From Acephala macrosclerotiorum (Eukaryota > Ascomycota > Leotiomycetes > Helotiales > Mollisiaceae), in NCBI GenBank assembly GCA_014904845.1, contig MU119342.1:62001-126000 (forward strand): a stretch of DNA of 64,000 nt, read 5' to 3'. Both the position numbers and the translations under genes were made by a program. Shown piece after piece: positions 1 to 10,213 of this stretch. The notes under the pieces were generated by a model. It had not been told where the DNA came from, ran no database searches, and was given only the letters and a program-made list of their open reading frames with translations. The stretch's first letter is position 1, and each line of letters opens with the position of its first letter.

Positions 1-401
1 GCATTCTCTTCGCGCGAGTGTTCAGCGGATCAACCGATACCACTGTCTTTGAAGATTTCGTCGAGCAGCTGCTTCATCATTGCGGCAGGTGGCCGGAGCC
101 AAAGTCTGTCCTGATCATGGATAATGCTTCATTCCACCCTTCAACCAGGATCGAGCAGCTATGCAAGGAGGCTGGAGTAAAGTTACTCTACTTACCGCCT
201 TACTCGCCAGAGTTGAATCCTATTGAAGAGTTCTTCGCAGAATTGAAGATGTTCATCAAACGAAACTGGCAGCGTTACACAGACGATCCCGGACAAGACT
301 TCAAAGCATTCTTGGAATGGTGTGTGGACACGGTTGGGTCAAGAAAGTCAAGCGCCGAGGGCCATTTTCGACATGCTGGGATAGCTATTGAGGAACCGTG
401 A
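1..401 (+). CDS. Tc1/mariner-type DDE transposase, C-terminal part (5' end outside window)
   Basis: The reading frame is open through the left edge, so this is the 3' end of a larger gene; the GTG at 18 is not a real start. The product carries the last part of an RNase H-fold DDE endonuclease (DDE_3): VLIMDNASFHPS holds the second catalytic Asp, and YLPPYSPELNPIEEFF holds the last acidic position. This order and spacing are typical of fungal Tc1/mariner (IS630-related) elements, which cut and paste DNA at TA sites. The catalytic signature in view is intact and no stop interrupts it, so the copy may be complete. Terminal inverted repeats cannot be judged because the left end is missing. It lies 25 bp from the convergent unknown gene that follows. 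Confidence 0.88.
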   Translation, partial: ILFARVFSGSTDTTVFEDFVEQLLHHCGRWPEPKSVLIMDNASFHPSTRIEQLCKEAGVKLLYLPPYSPELNPIEEFFAELKMFIKRNWQRYTDDPGQDFKAFLEWCVDTVGSRKSSAEGHFRHAGIAIEEP

Positions 402-425
402 AGGCAAAACTATGGAAATGTAATC

Positions 426-1583
426 TCAAGAAACCCGCTCTTGCTCCAACTTGTATTGCTTGGCCCATTTCTTGATATCACGAACAAATCGCTGTGCGAT
501 TCCGCTCTTTATACCCTTGTCAATATAGAACTGGGCATTCTGCTCCTCGTAGATCAATTCAAGATCGAGACCTTCATCCAACGTTATGTGATATACCTTT
601 TGGTACTCCATCTTGAGAGACTTGTTTGTCACGCGTGTGCACTGCCATTCACTGTACTTCCTCACAGCAACGTCTAGTTGTCCTGGAATCTCAAGAGGGC
701 TGGAAGGCTTAGATGGTCCTATTTCTGTCGACGAGGTCGAGGTTTGAGAAGGCAGAACATTAGTGATATTGATAGGTGGGAGACCAGTCACAGTTGAAGC
801 TGTACGTTTCCGCTGCCGTTCCACATCTTGCTGCTCTTCAGCATAGAGTTGTTCACGAATATCGTCCGGTACATCATCGTGAGTCTCCAGTGTGCCGCCT
901 TGTTCTACGTGCCGAATGAGGCTTTTCAGGTTGTGTGTCTTGAGCTTGTAGTGTCTCTTGCCGACGTTGTCGCGCCAACAATAAGGTCCCAGATTGCAAG
1001 GTGGCCCCGGGCATCGCATGAGGTTGTAAACGTCCCGCCAGATTGATGGCTGACCAGCAGCATCTTCTTCAGCATCAAGCTGCATGGCTCGCTCAGCGAG
1101 CATGTATTGGGAGTACCCTCTTTTCGTACTCTTCTCCAGGATCTTCCAGTCAATATCGAGGTCATCGAACCGCTTATTAACATCACGCTCTGTACGGTCC
1201 GTGACGGATACCATGACAATCGTTTCGTCCGCGCTGAAACACTTGTTTTGCGGTAACTTTCGAGCTGCAAGCTTGTCGAGTCTCGGTCGCAGGACAGTCG
1301 TCCAGTAAGCACTGGGAGTGAGGACAAGATCCGGTTCTGTCTCCTTCGCGATTAGCTTCTTTTCGACTATCAACTTCCATTCAATAGAGTAATGGATGCA
1401 AGTTGGCGGGTGCTCATCATAAGCATTATCCTCGTTCCAGTCAGCTAGCTGCAGCAGCGGCAGAGCGCCTGGATTATAATGTGGTTGACCTCGACGAGAT
1501 GAGACGACATCGAGGGTATCTGCTCCGTCGAACGACATCTTCTGCAGATGTTCAGAGTTGCTTGTGGTTGCTCGATAAGGCAT
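426..1583 (-). CDS. Hypothetical fungal protein, 385 aa
   Basis: One long open frame with no known enzymatic motif. The middle third is rich in conserved-looking Cys, Trp and aromatic residues (CPGPPCNLGPYCWRD near residue 190, then a basic KRHYKLKTHNLKSLIRHVEQ stretch), which suggests a small metal-binding or nucleic-acid-binding module. The segment after residue 255 is Ser/Thr/Pro-rich, and the last 75 residues are again ordered and charged. The ATG at 1583 may not be the real start: an overlapping minus-strand frame at 1445-1750 has coding-like sequence, so the 5' end may have a frameshift or a missed intron. The neighbouring transposase gene makes an element-associated family possible, but I do not recognise it. 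Confidence 0.6.
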   Translation of the reverse strand: MPYRATTSNSEHLQKMSFDGADTLDVVSSRRGQPHYNPGALPLLQLADWNEDNAYDEHPPTCIHYSIEWKLIVEKKLIAKETEPDLVLTPSAYWTTVLRPRLDKLAARKLPQNKCFSADETIVMVSVTDRTERDVNKRFDDLDIDWKILEKSTKRGYSQYMLAERAMQLDAEEDAAGQPSIWRDVYNLMRCPGPPCNLGPYCWRDNVGKRHYKLKTHNLKSLIRHVEQGGTLETHDDVPDDIREQLYAEEQQDVERQRKRTASTVTGLPPINITNVLPSQTSTSSTEIGPSKPSSPLEIPGQLDVAVRKYSEWQCTRVTNKSLKMEYQKVYHITLDEGLDLELIYEEQNAQFYIDKGIKSGIAQRFVRDIKKWAKQYKLEQERVS

Positions 1584-2812
1584 GCACTCTCGAGGAAGCC
1601 TTCACGATCGCTGGCGGCGGCCACGTATCCGCTCAGCAAGTTTAGCCGAACATTAGCCGCGCCGATGATTTGTGCAGCCCGCACGCGACCCCAATAACGG
1701 ATTTCATTGTGACATATGCATCGAAAGTTGAGTCGCTGCAATGATGCCAAACGAGGCTATATGTCCGTGATTCCTACGCCGTGATGGACTTCAAGTATAG
1801 TATTAGCCCTTGCGTCTGTTCCTGAAAGCCTTCCTGGCAGCTTGGAATCGCAAACCTTGCCCAGAGCCATACCAAGCTCGTTCTGCGTGCGGCATTGAGA
1901 AAAAAAAGCCAACATGATCTTGTCGAGTCCATTTTCGTCTTTGAGCCACCGAAATGGAAAGATTGCCGAATATGATATGTTTTTACTTCGACATACGCTG
2001 AGAAGATGATTGGTGTTTTATAATGGGGTCCTTTGTCTGTGGTTGGGTTGCCTATACTTCCTTGTAGCAAGACAGCGACTGTGTATTTACTATGCAAGAT
2101 GTTGGTATATGCTCTCTACCGTTATTTGATCGATAGTGTTAATATGCTGCGACACGGAAACAAAGACGTGATGATTTTCTGACCCTCTAACTTCAAAGGA
2201 TACGTCTTTTATATCCTTCGAGATTAATCTTGATGTGGTTCGCGCGATGGACTGAATGTACGATAAAAAGGCTATGTAGAATAAACCTTTCGTCGAGTGT
2301 GCAATCGGATACAATGACTGGTTAATTAGGTCCAAGAAGATTCATAGATGTTCAAGAAAGTATCGTCTCCACATTTACTTCGTTCCCCGGTCAATTCCCC
2401 AGATTCTGAGCCTGCTGGACTAGTTGTCAGATTTCATGCAGCAAAACGGAGGCGGCCCGTTCCGACGTCAGCCAAAAGTGGCGCACATGGTCTGTGCTCA
2501 CATTATTTTTAAGCGAGACGACGCGAAGCCGATTTTGCAAGCTACTGTAAAATGAAACCGATTGTGCAAGTGACTGTATAGATATTATAAGTATCCTTGA
2601 AAAAGTCGAATGTGGCTCTAGAGAAGTAGTCCCCTGAAGTGGACGCTCGTGAGTTAGATCCATAACACAATGTCACTTCTAGCAGGTCCTAGGCGGAAAC
2701 GCGACTCAAGATTCCTTGCGTTTGGCTCTTTACATCTACATAACCTACCCTCCCGCCTCAAATACAGTGGTTGACCTTTCCTACTCTACCACGCCTTTAG
2801 TATCTAGTCCAA
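1584..2812. other. No clear gene; possible decayed 5' part of the upstream unknown gene
   Basis: Minus-strand frames between about 1600 and 2000 contain short coding-looking pieces broken by stops. They could be the eroded N-terminal region of the gene at 426-1583. Nothing is recognisable from 2100 to 2800. Confidence 0.3.
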
Positions 2813-3737
2813 ATGTATTGGAATTCAGGTTTATACTTAGCAGTTCTTCCGTACGTCGCCAGTCATCTTTTTGTTGGTGTTCCACCCCCTCTTCTTCGTG
2901 CTCACGACGACATCTCACTCCTCATTGCTCCTCTGAACGGGGACCCCAATTCTGGTATTGGCCAGCTACCATTCCCCTGCAAAGGATTTCAGGTCGATCT
3001 TAGTGGATCAGGAAGTACCCCAGTTGCAAATTGGACGTCTGGCCAAGATGTAACCTTCTCGTATGTCACAAGTGCTTCGATGCATGCCTTCGCTGACCAG
3101 ACCTCAAGTCTCTTTGATAGTACTAATACAACTGGCGCAACTATGCACAACCCAGGCGCAGCTCACTCTGGTGGCTCTTGTCAAGTCGCTTTCTCTTACG
3201 ATCAAGGGAAAACCTGAGTAGTCGTTCATAGCTGGGAAGGCAATTGCCCTCGAGTGAACATCCCGGGTTCAATAACAAATGTCTATGATATCAATCAAAA
3301 CTACACATTTACCGTGCCCGACGGCTTTCCGAGCGGCCAGCGGGTTCTTTTTGGCTGGTGCGTAATTGATCATGGTACATCCACATAAGCTCACCGCATC
3401 TAGGGTCTGGATCAACGCCAGTGGGAATCGTGAGCTCTACATGTCCTGCTCGTCAGTCAACATACAAGAAGTTGGCAGTGCAACCACACAAACTCCAGCC
3501 GGTCCACCGCTCCTGGTTGCAAACCTCAACCCCATCAATGATGACTGCGTGACTAAAGAGAATACTGCAATCATATATCCGTCAAAATTCATCGAGAACA
3601 CGGTGGTCGACGTTGCTCCGGCCCCGGTGGATACTGTCCCTGCTGTCGTGTTGCAGGACTTTTCTGCCACCAACCCCGCTGGTTGTGGCTCCGATAACTC
3701 CACATTGGTAGGACTTCTTAAGGGCCCTTCCAGTTGA
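2813..3737 (+). pseudogene. AA11-like lytic polysaccharide monooxygenase gene, inactivated by a stop codon
   Basis: The first part (2813-3214) encodes a signal peptide ending ...PYVAS followed by His, the position of the copper-binding N-terminal histidine, then PFPCKGFQVDL and a second His in AAHSGGSCQVAFSYD. The frame stops at TGA 3215-3217, where the related copy at 51.2-51.7 kb has TGG (Trp). The same frame then continues through GNCPRV and NYTFTVPDGFPSGQ to an intron (3358-3403, GTGCGT...CTAG), and onward through WINASGNRELYMSC and AGPPLLVANL to a stop at 3735-3737. Apart from the nonsense codon the gene looks complete, so inactivation seems recent. Compared with the intact paralogue at 22.0-23.3 kb it has about 28 extra residues before the second His. 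LPMOs of this type oxidatively cleave chitin outside the cell. A read-through or selenocysteine explanation is unlikely in fungi. Confidence 0.85.
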
Positions 3738-4713
3738 GCAAGTCGGCAGTGAAGGGCAGTGACGCAGAAAGCACGCTGGGAACTACCGGGAGTTTTCGAT
3801 TCGTCCAGAAATAGTACCCAACCTAGTACAATAAAGATGCATTTCATTGGATCTGATCACAAATGTAACTATTCCCAAACAAGTAGAAGAATCACGTTTT
3901 GCCGTGTGGGGTGGGGTGAGGCATTTTCTGTACTATAAAAAGGCGACCACGCCCCTCGAAATCTTTTCCCTTCCTTTAACGTCTGTCCCAGCGTGCCGAA
4001 ACGCACCCTGTAACGAAACAAATCCATAGTTTCCTAATCACAATTTTTTTCTTTGCATGTCTATGAATTTATGCTTACAATGGCATTTTCTTTAATAATT
4101 TCTCCTTAAGGAGACCAGTTAGCAAGAAGAAAATAACTGTGGTTGGTTGTGCTGTCGATCTTTTCAATCACGCCACCGATCGCCGTTTCAGCTGTACCCC
4201 CATGCTTAATCACGACTATAAGAGTCTCTTTAAAATTCGGAGCACTTAGGGAAAGGAGCCATATCAGAAGAATATGGTTCCAATTTTTGAAGGCACTTGA
4301 AGGGGAAATGATGCAACCCGGGAGTTTCTCCGATGTGAGGAGAGGGGTGCATAAACGCCATATGTTTTAGCTCCATTTTGTGCTTATTAATATGCATTAG
4401 CGGGACTACATTATACTGTATAAATCTGGGCTCGCTATATTTTCCTCAGCCACTACTTTAAGCCTGGTCACGCGTGTGGCTTATCATCCGTAACAGCCGT
4501 CGCTATCCGACCTGCATATCGTAAGGAGTGACACGAATTTGGACAACTCACTGTGCATGATCACATGGTTGCTGGTAAAAGAAGTAATATTGAGAAAATG
4601 TAAGGCCTTTAATTAACTTTGATTCACTAATTTACTATATGTATAATTTACGTCTCAAGTTCGCAACGAAATAAAAGTAACCGCAGAGCAATACCCAGCA
4701 TGACCGACCGCAA
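3738..4713. other. Intergenic, with one dispersed repeat copy
   Basis: AT-rich, with no supported gene. The repeat at 3977-4023 (listed separately) is the only structure I can support. Confidence 0.4.
3977..4023 (+). repeat. Dispersed repeat family A, copy 1
   Basis: Carries the core CGTGCCGAAACGCACCC after TAACGTCTGTCCC and followed by GTAACGAAACAAA. Near-identical sequence occurs inverted at 11096-11178, diverged at 26806-26884, and as a weak trace at 52326-52353. The unit looks like the end of a short non-coding transposon. Confidence 0.65.
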
Positions 4714-4986
4714 TTGGAGTGCCAGTACGGGGGAGGCAGAACAGTTCGAAGAAAGTATCAATTAATTGAATCATACATGATTGTGGCTCTAACCGTTTCG
4801 CAGGCAACAGTTGCTGTGAGTGGCAAGGCAAAGGACCTGGCGGCTACGATCTCATCTGGCAAGAGCGCCAAAGATGAGCGGGAAGCAAAACGAAAGGCGA
4901 GAGAGGAGAAAGAAGAGGCAGAGAAGGAGCAGGAATGGAAAGAGCGACAGGACAGAGAAAGAGAGAAAGATGGGCAGAAGACATAG
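4714..4986 (+). CDS. Small charged hypothetical protein or terminal exon
   Basis: The last 60 residues (after ATVAVSGKAKDL) are very rich in Lys, Glu and Arg and would form a single long helix or coiled coil. The first part of the frame contains GTATCA...TTTCGCAG (about 4756-4803), which looks like an intron, so the coding part may be only the region after about 4804, with a short upstream exon I could not place. No domain is recognisable. It lies just upstream of the convergent phosphotransferase gene. The coding-like amino-acid bias supports a real exon, but expression is unproven. Confidence 0.35.
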   Translation: MECQYGGGRTVRRKYQLIESYMIVALTVSQATVAVSGKAKDLAATISSGKSAKDEREAKRKAREEKEEAEKEQEWKERQDREREKDGQKT

Positions 4987-5041
4987 GTTGGAATGGCTAA
5001 CAACATATGTTGACGCTTGTGTCTTCTGTCAAAATGAAAAT

Positions 5042-6655
5042 TTAGCTATGAGTCTCGTCCTTTGTAGAAAAGCCTGCCTTTTCGTCAAAGAGAACTCGTA
5101 ACTGTTTCGCATATTCCTCCCGCTCAGCGATCTTTCTCCCAGCAACCTGAGAAGATCCCTGACACCAATACTGTGAAAATATTCTTTCGGTATCTGTAGA
5201 GATAGGAACAAATCTAGGACCGATATGATCTTCGACCAGAGACCACGCCGCATTTACGGACGTAATACAATGCCAGAACCATACTGCTCCAGATTTCCAG
5301 CCGTCGTGCAGAATTGGTGTTATCGCAGGCGGCTTCGTTAGCGTGATCTTGACTTCCTCCTCCTCAAATAAATTCAGAAACTCCTGATGAACTATTTCGA
5401 ACTCACGAAGCTTCTCGTCTGTCATCCCATCGATGGCGCATCCTGTAAGCCAATACGGAACGGAAAGCATTTCGGTAGGTAGCGCACAAACCCACTCATG
5501 GTCGATGAGACATGTGATATTCCCGTCCTTATCAACGAAAATGTTACTCGCATGGAAATCGGTAAGCTGAAGATGAAACGGTCCATTGCGGGTTTCGCGC
5601 CGAATATAGTGATGTGAAATTGCTCTGAGCAATGTTTTCGAAGCCATTTGTCCAAGGCAGTCTCCCATACTTGAAACAGCGCGTGGATTGCTGAGAAAGA
5701 AGTCGTCATGGAATGTAAGCATATCTGCAACAAAAGGCTCCGTAGAAGTGTATGTCTCATTTTTCGATATCGTTCTCGGGGCGCCATTATTTTCCAATAT
5801 AATAACGGAGCAAGACAGTGGTCGGTTCGTCAGTGTGATAGTGCCGTTGTTATGGAATTCGAATGAGCCTATTCGAGGCTGGGGAACACGAGCCAAAGAC
5901 AGGATCAAGCGCGCCATGCCTCGGAAGAGATTTCGCCTCCGGACTGGGTCTTCTCGCAGCTGTGTCCATGTGTCTGATAGCAGTTCGCCTGTTTCGGGAC
6001 CGATATACTCAAACAGCATATATGCAGTAGGCAGGCGCTCGCCAGTTGGATTGGAAGTATATTGAGACAGAGTTGGGTATCGAAGGTACTTGCGGAGTGA
6101 TCGCTGGAGCCTGCGCCAGAAGCGGATGTAGAAAGGCATTTGTTTCTCGTGTGTAAACTATACAAAGCCATAGTGTCAGCAAGGACTTTGCAAGTAATAT
6201 AAAGAACTTACGTGTCGATTGTCACAGAAGCCAAAGCCGTATAATTGTGGAATGGGGATGTCAGGGCAATACTCCTGCATCCACACGTAGGTTCCCACCT
6301 CGGAACTGAGCTTTTCGTCAATGGTGCCAGGGTATATGGCTTCGGCAAGCTTGTGTGGCATAGGACAGCGAAAGATAAGTTTCTGATTGAAGCCCGCTGA
6401 CCTAACCTCCACAGGTATACACACATTGAAGTTCCCACGAATCCATTGGTCCTCGACAATACAAGCATCTTCACTGCGCAGTCTCAGGTGATGCCGGATA
6501 ATGTTCTGGATGGTTGCACGCTGATCCCATAGCTTCTGAAAGAGCTGTTTCCTTGCTCGAGGGTATGTGGCTTCATTGATGATATTTTCATCTTTCTTGA
6601 TAGCCGACTCGTATGTAATATGCTGCCCGTTATCGAGCTTGAGAGTAGCTGGCAT
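5042..6655 (-). CDS. APH-like phosphotransferase family protein, 519 aa, one intron
   Basis: Two exons (6655-6212 and 6157-5042) join across a 54-nt intron (GTAAGT...GTATAG, 6158-6211) in matching phase to give 519 aa. Members of this large fungal family have an aminoglycoside-phosphotransferase/choline-kinase fold. The catalytic loop reads LTDFHASNIFVD (Asp near 348, Asn near 353) and the metal-binding Asp lies in LIDHEW (near 367). The usual HxD of the loop is replaced by LTD with a His two residues after the Asp, as I remember for fungal members. The N-terminal half carries the segments SFNICIPV-like (here GNFNVCIPVEVRS) and PIPQLYGFGF. The physiological substrate is unknown and the enzyme is presumably cytosolic. 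A relic of the same family lies at 26978-27235. Confidence 0.85.
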
Positions 6656-7123
6656 GGTGGAAGAAGCATTTCTCGCGGCTATTGGGAGCGTGACAAATTT
6701 TCTGCGTTTCAGAGTTGTAGCTGTGCCGGAAGAACGATCACTCGAGTTGGACTTTGCTTCATTATGGGTTGTCGCGGCGTTCGCACTTCGGAAACCCTAC
6801 CAAAGATAACGAGTTAGCTAGACTTCGAAACATAACTGTATTTCGTGTGAATGAAATGAGGTGGGCACTTGCTGATACGGAAACCAGTTGTCCGATCCTT
6901 TCAGTAGGTGTTGGGAGTGTTGTTGGGAGTGTTGTTGACAGAGCTCTGACATGATTGCTTCGAGCTTGTGCTTTCGAGTGCTGCTGACTAATGGTTCCAC
7001 AGGGATATCGGCTATAAATAGCATGTTCTGGAACCTTCCATAGAGGTGCCCTCTAGTACGCCGTTGCCAAACCGCTGCCAGTCAGCCGTCTCGTTCACGA
7101 TACCATCACCACGGTAGGAGAAT
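6656..7123. other. Intergenic between divergent phosphotransferase and transposase genes
   Basis: Holds the promoters of both flanking genes and probably the left end of the pogo-type element. A short direct repeat of GTGTTGTTGGGA type sits near 6905-6945. I could not find terminal inverted repeats by eye. Confidence 0.4.
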
Positions 7124-8959
7124 ATGGACAGAGCCAGTCAGGTACTGGCGCAAGGCGTTCCGCCTAGCGTGCCTAAATCCTACCGTGCTCTTGCAGATCA
7201 TCATGGCAATATCTCCTACTCTACACTCTATCATCGTGCTCGCGGACGACCCTCGAGGGAAGAGAAGGCCCAAGGGCAACAGTATCTCAAACCATATGAG
7301 GAAGAGGTTATCGTTAAGTATCTACTACAAATGGCTGACCTTGGTTATCCAATACGAATGAAGTTCATCCCTTCACTAGCCTATAGTGTCACCCGCCATC
7401 GACCAACTACTGAAAGACCTCCCAAGGCTCCTGGTCGGAACTGGGCAAAGGCTCTAGAAAAACGCCACCCAATACTGCTAGCACGGAGAGTCAAGGCCTT
7501 AGACTGGAACCGTCACGAGAAAAACATTTATGGGAAGATCGTACACTGGTTTGAAGTGATTAGAGAAGTATTACAAGATCCGACTGTCCGTACCGAGAAC
7601 GTGTATAACATGGACGAAACTGGAGTAATGCTGTCCATGCCAAGCTCTGTAAAAGTCCTTATAAGTAAGTATGACAAGCGAGACTATAGAGGTGCGAGAG
7701 TCAAGCGCACATCCGTGACCGCAATCGAATGTATTAGTGGCGATGGTAGGTATCTGAACCCGATGATAATCTGGCCAGCGAGTACCCATCGAAGCAACTG
7801 GACCACGTTTCCTACCCCTGGATGGCAGTATGCATTCTCCGACTCTGGATATACCGACTCTAAGATCAGCTTAGAGTGGCTCAAGCGGATATTTGATCCC
7901 GAAACCAAAGAACGAGCTAACAACAGACCACGCGTCTTGATTTGCGATGGCTTTGGAACGCACGAGACCCTCGAAATCTTAGAGTTCTGTTTTGAGAACA
8001 ATATTCTTCTATGTCGTCTCCCTTCTCATACCTCCCACAAGCTCCAGCCTTGTGATGTAGCACCGTTTGCCCCACTCAAGGCAGCCTATCGTGACCAGGT
8101 TGATCGACTCGAGCAAGGAGGTGTAAATACAATCGGCAAGGAGCACTTCACTGCTCTTTATAGCCCCGCAAGGAAAGTAGCGTTCACGCCCAAGAATATC
8201 AAGGCCGGCTTCGCTGCAAGTGGCCTGTTCCCGTTCAATCCAGACAGGGTGCTCAGAAGTATGCCCGCCCCCCTAGCTGAACCAGCCATTCCAAGAGTCG
8301 ATGAGGTGGAGGTAGGATCTTGTCGGCAAGAGGTAGAAATGTATTATCGGCAAGACGAAGAATTGCGAACGCCTCTAACGCCAGTGTCAGCAGAGGCTTT
8401 TATGTCACTGCAGAACCGGATCATCCAGCACGATGCTCATGCGCTTGATGAAACGAGCAAACAGAACCTAGCAAAGCACTTACAGAAATGTACCAAAGCT
8501 TTCCAGAAATCCTCTGCTCTGAGCGTCCTCCAGGAGGACCGAATACGATTCCTGACCACAATCAACAACGAAGCCAAGGTTCGACGATCGACCAAGTCAT
8601 TAGTACTAGGGAAGGCGAAGGTCATGAGCTATGAGGACCTCGAAGAAGCACGAGCGAAGCGGGTCGTAAAAGAAGCTACTCGAGCAGCTAAAGGCAAGGG
8701 GAAACGTGGTCGGAAGCGGAAGAGTAGTACGCTCGAGGCAGAGGAAGCCACTGCAGAAGAAGACATTGCAGGGTCTGCGAGACCCGGTCGAAAGCGTAAG
8801 AGTGCTGCGCTTGACTTGCCTGCGACGAACAAGAAGGCACGGATAAGGAATGTCCCCAAGTCTGCAAGTACCTTGATGAGGCAGGCCAGCAGGACACAAA
8901 TTGCGGAAGATGAGATTGTACCAGAACCATGGAGAGCCCCAGTGGCGAAGATGTGGTAG
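7124..8959 (+). CDS. pogo/Fot-type transposase (HTH_Tnp_Tc5 + DDE_1), 611 aa
   Basis: An intact intronless transposase. Residues about 45-130 form the CENP-B/Tc5-like helix-turn-helix DNA-binding region (EEEVIVKYLLQMADLGYP, then NWAKALEKRHP). The DDE_1 catalytic core follows with all three acidic residues visible: D164 in YNMDETGVML, D275 in VLICDGFGTHET, and D311 in LQPCDVAPFAPLK. The tail after residue 480 is Lys/Arg-rich (KGKGKRGRKRKSS), probably a nuclear localisation signal. The length fits Fot1/Tigger-like elements, and no stop or frameshift interrupts the frame, so the element may be active or recently active. Its terminal inverted repeats should flank about 6.8-9.1 kb but were not identified by eye. 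It inserts at TA in related elements. Confidence 0.93.
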   Translation: MDRASQVLAQGVPPSVPKSYRALADHHGNISYSTLYHRARGRPSREEKAQGQQYLKPYEEEVIVKYLLQMADLGYPIRMKFIPSLAYSVTRHRPTTERPPKAPGRNWAKALEKRHPILLARRVKALDWNRHEKNIYGKIVHWFEVIREVLQDPTVRTENVYNMDETGVMLSMPSSVKVLISKYDKRDYRGARVKRTSVTAIECISGDGRYLNPMIIWPASTHRSNWTTFPTPGWQYAFSDSGYTDSKISLEWLKRIFDPETKERANNRPRVLICDGFGTHETLEILEFCFENNILLCRLPSHTSHKLQPCDVAPFAPLKAAYRDQVDRLEQGGVNTIGKEHFTALYSPARKVAFTPKNIKAGFAASGLFPFNPDRVLRSMPAPLAEPAIPRVDEVEVGSCRQEVEMYYRQDEELRTPLTPVSAEAFMSLQNRIIQHDAHALDETSKQNLAKHLQKCTKAFQKSSALSVLQEDRIRFLTTINNEAKVRRSTKSLVLGKAKVMSYEDLEEARAKRVVKEATRAAKGKGKRGRKRKSSTLEAEEATAEEDIAGSARPGRKRKSAALDLPATNKKARIRNVPKSASTLMRQASRTQIAEDEIVPEPWRAPVAKMW

Positions 8960-9325
8960 CAGAGGGCAAGATTGGTATCTGAACATGTGATAGAGGATCG
9001 ATCAGTCTGAGGCGACCTGTTGCTGTATAAGTTAGAAACTTAGATTTAATGTGGTCATCGTCGGTTTTTGACACGAGAGAGCTATAACCAGCCTTTGACG
9101 TTCCTCCATCGTGCCTGCCCAACAATTATTTGCATGTACACCGCGCTTTAATGTGCCATCTTCGTGGCTAGGTCATCGCAATTTGGCGTGCTGATACCCT
9201 GCTCCTTTCGATACTCTGGCAGCCATTACGGACACTGTCATCTTTGAGGTCATCATTGAATTCGTCGAGCAATCTTGCAGAGAGCAGATTCCCCTTGGAT
9301 GCTAGGGTTCAATTATTTTTCAATT
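8960..9325. other. Intergenic; probably the right end of the transposon
   Basis: Downstream flank of the transposase gene. No gene is seen, and the boundary of the element is not resolved. Confidence 0.4.
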
Positions 9326-10213
9326 TCACCAATCGCCCTCAATGATTTTCAACATATCATCAGCTGCATTAGCCTCCTCCGCTTCATCATCAGTGTCATA
9401 TTCCAGTTCCTCATCGAAATAACAGGTGATTCCTTCGCTCGATGAATCCGAATCGCCGTAAAAGAAGTGTGTTGGGTCAGAGGGGTCGGAATAGTCATAA
9501 ACTGTTTAAATCAGCTGTGTCCTATGTAATATTCTCAAGATAAACGCACAAGAGAGCTGGTTCATAGCAGCTAGCAAGCCAGAAGTCTCTTCTTCCAGAG
9601 GTCTGGATGTCGCATTTTCTCTAAAAGCGGGCAGGATAATGTCGTTATACCAATCTTCATTCGCAGCAAGATCATTCCATGGCCATTGGCCAATAATCTC
9701 TTGTTCTGGGACCTCCCATAGACAAACATAGTGATTTACATAGTATTGATTCGATTTTCCATATGGATCATTCACCCCATAGTAATCCATCTCGGCACGT
9801 ACGTCAAGGATAGGCAGCCTGTCTGCGATTCGAGTGTTAGGATCAACGACGGTGAGGGTCTGGGGTCCCCTTCGGCCTGCCCTCCAAGGCGCCATCTCTT
9901 GAATAGCTGCTGGAGATGTAGTGAATGATATGTAGGGTGTTGGCTCCCATCTCTTGTGATTGATGTGTATAGCCAAGGAGTCTTTGCGTGATTCACGAGT
10001 ATCGAGGCGTTGACGTGGTGCTCTCGATCTCATGCGGCCCTCGTTGTCTGGCTGACTCCCTGACTTGCTGTCCCATATTCTAAGAAACGGTGCATCAAAT
10101 GGTGACAAACCGTCAACGCTCCACGAATGTTGCAAATTTTCCGTAAATGGATTTCCTGGCTGACATAGAAGGCTTAAAGCCGCATCGCCGTCGAGGACCT
10201 GTTCTTCGGTCAT
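9326..10213 (-). CDS. Uncharacterised fungal protein with possible ADP-ribosyltransferase-like pattern, 279 aa, one intron
   Basis: Exon 1 runs from the ATG at 10213 (MTEEQVLDG) to 9550, and exon 2 from 9501 to 9326. The 48-nt intron (GTGCGT...ACAG, with a CTGAT branch) joins in frame and adds an acidic tail (DEELEYDTDDEAEE). The frame is open upstream to 10300 without an ATG, so a further 5' exon is possible. The core reads FLRIWDSKSGS, then RESRKDSLAIHIN, PYISFTTSP, RRGPQTLTVVD and YYVNHYVCLWEVPE. It resembles a fungal domain of unknown function I remember as the DUF7587 type. The order Arg, then S-x-T-T-S, then an acidic segment recalls the R-S-E layout of some ADP-ribosyltransferases; this is inference only. 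Confidence 0.7.

Noticed and set aside
3215..3217. Repeat-induced point mutation as the cause of the LPMO stop codon
   Set aside because: The changed G follows a G (TGG to TGA), which is not the TpG/CpA context preferred by RIP, and the flanking sequence is not unusually AT-rich.
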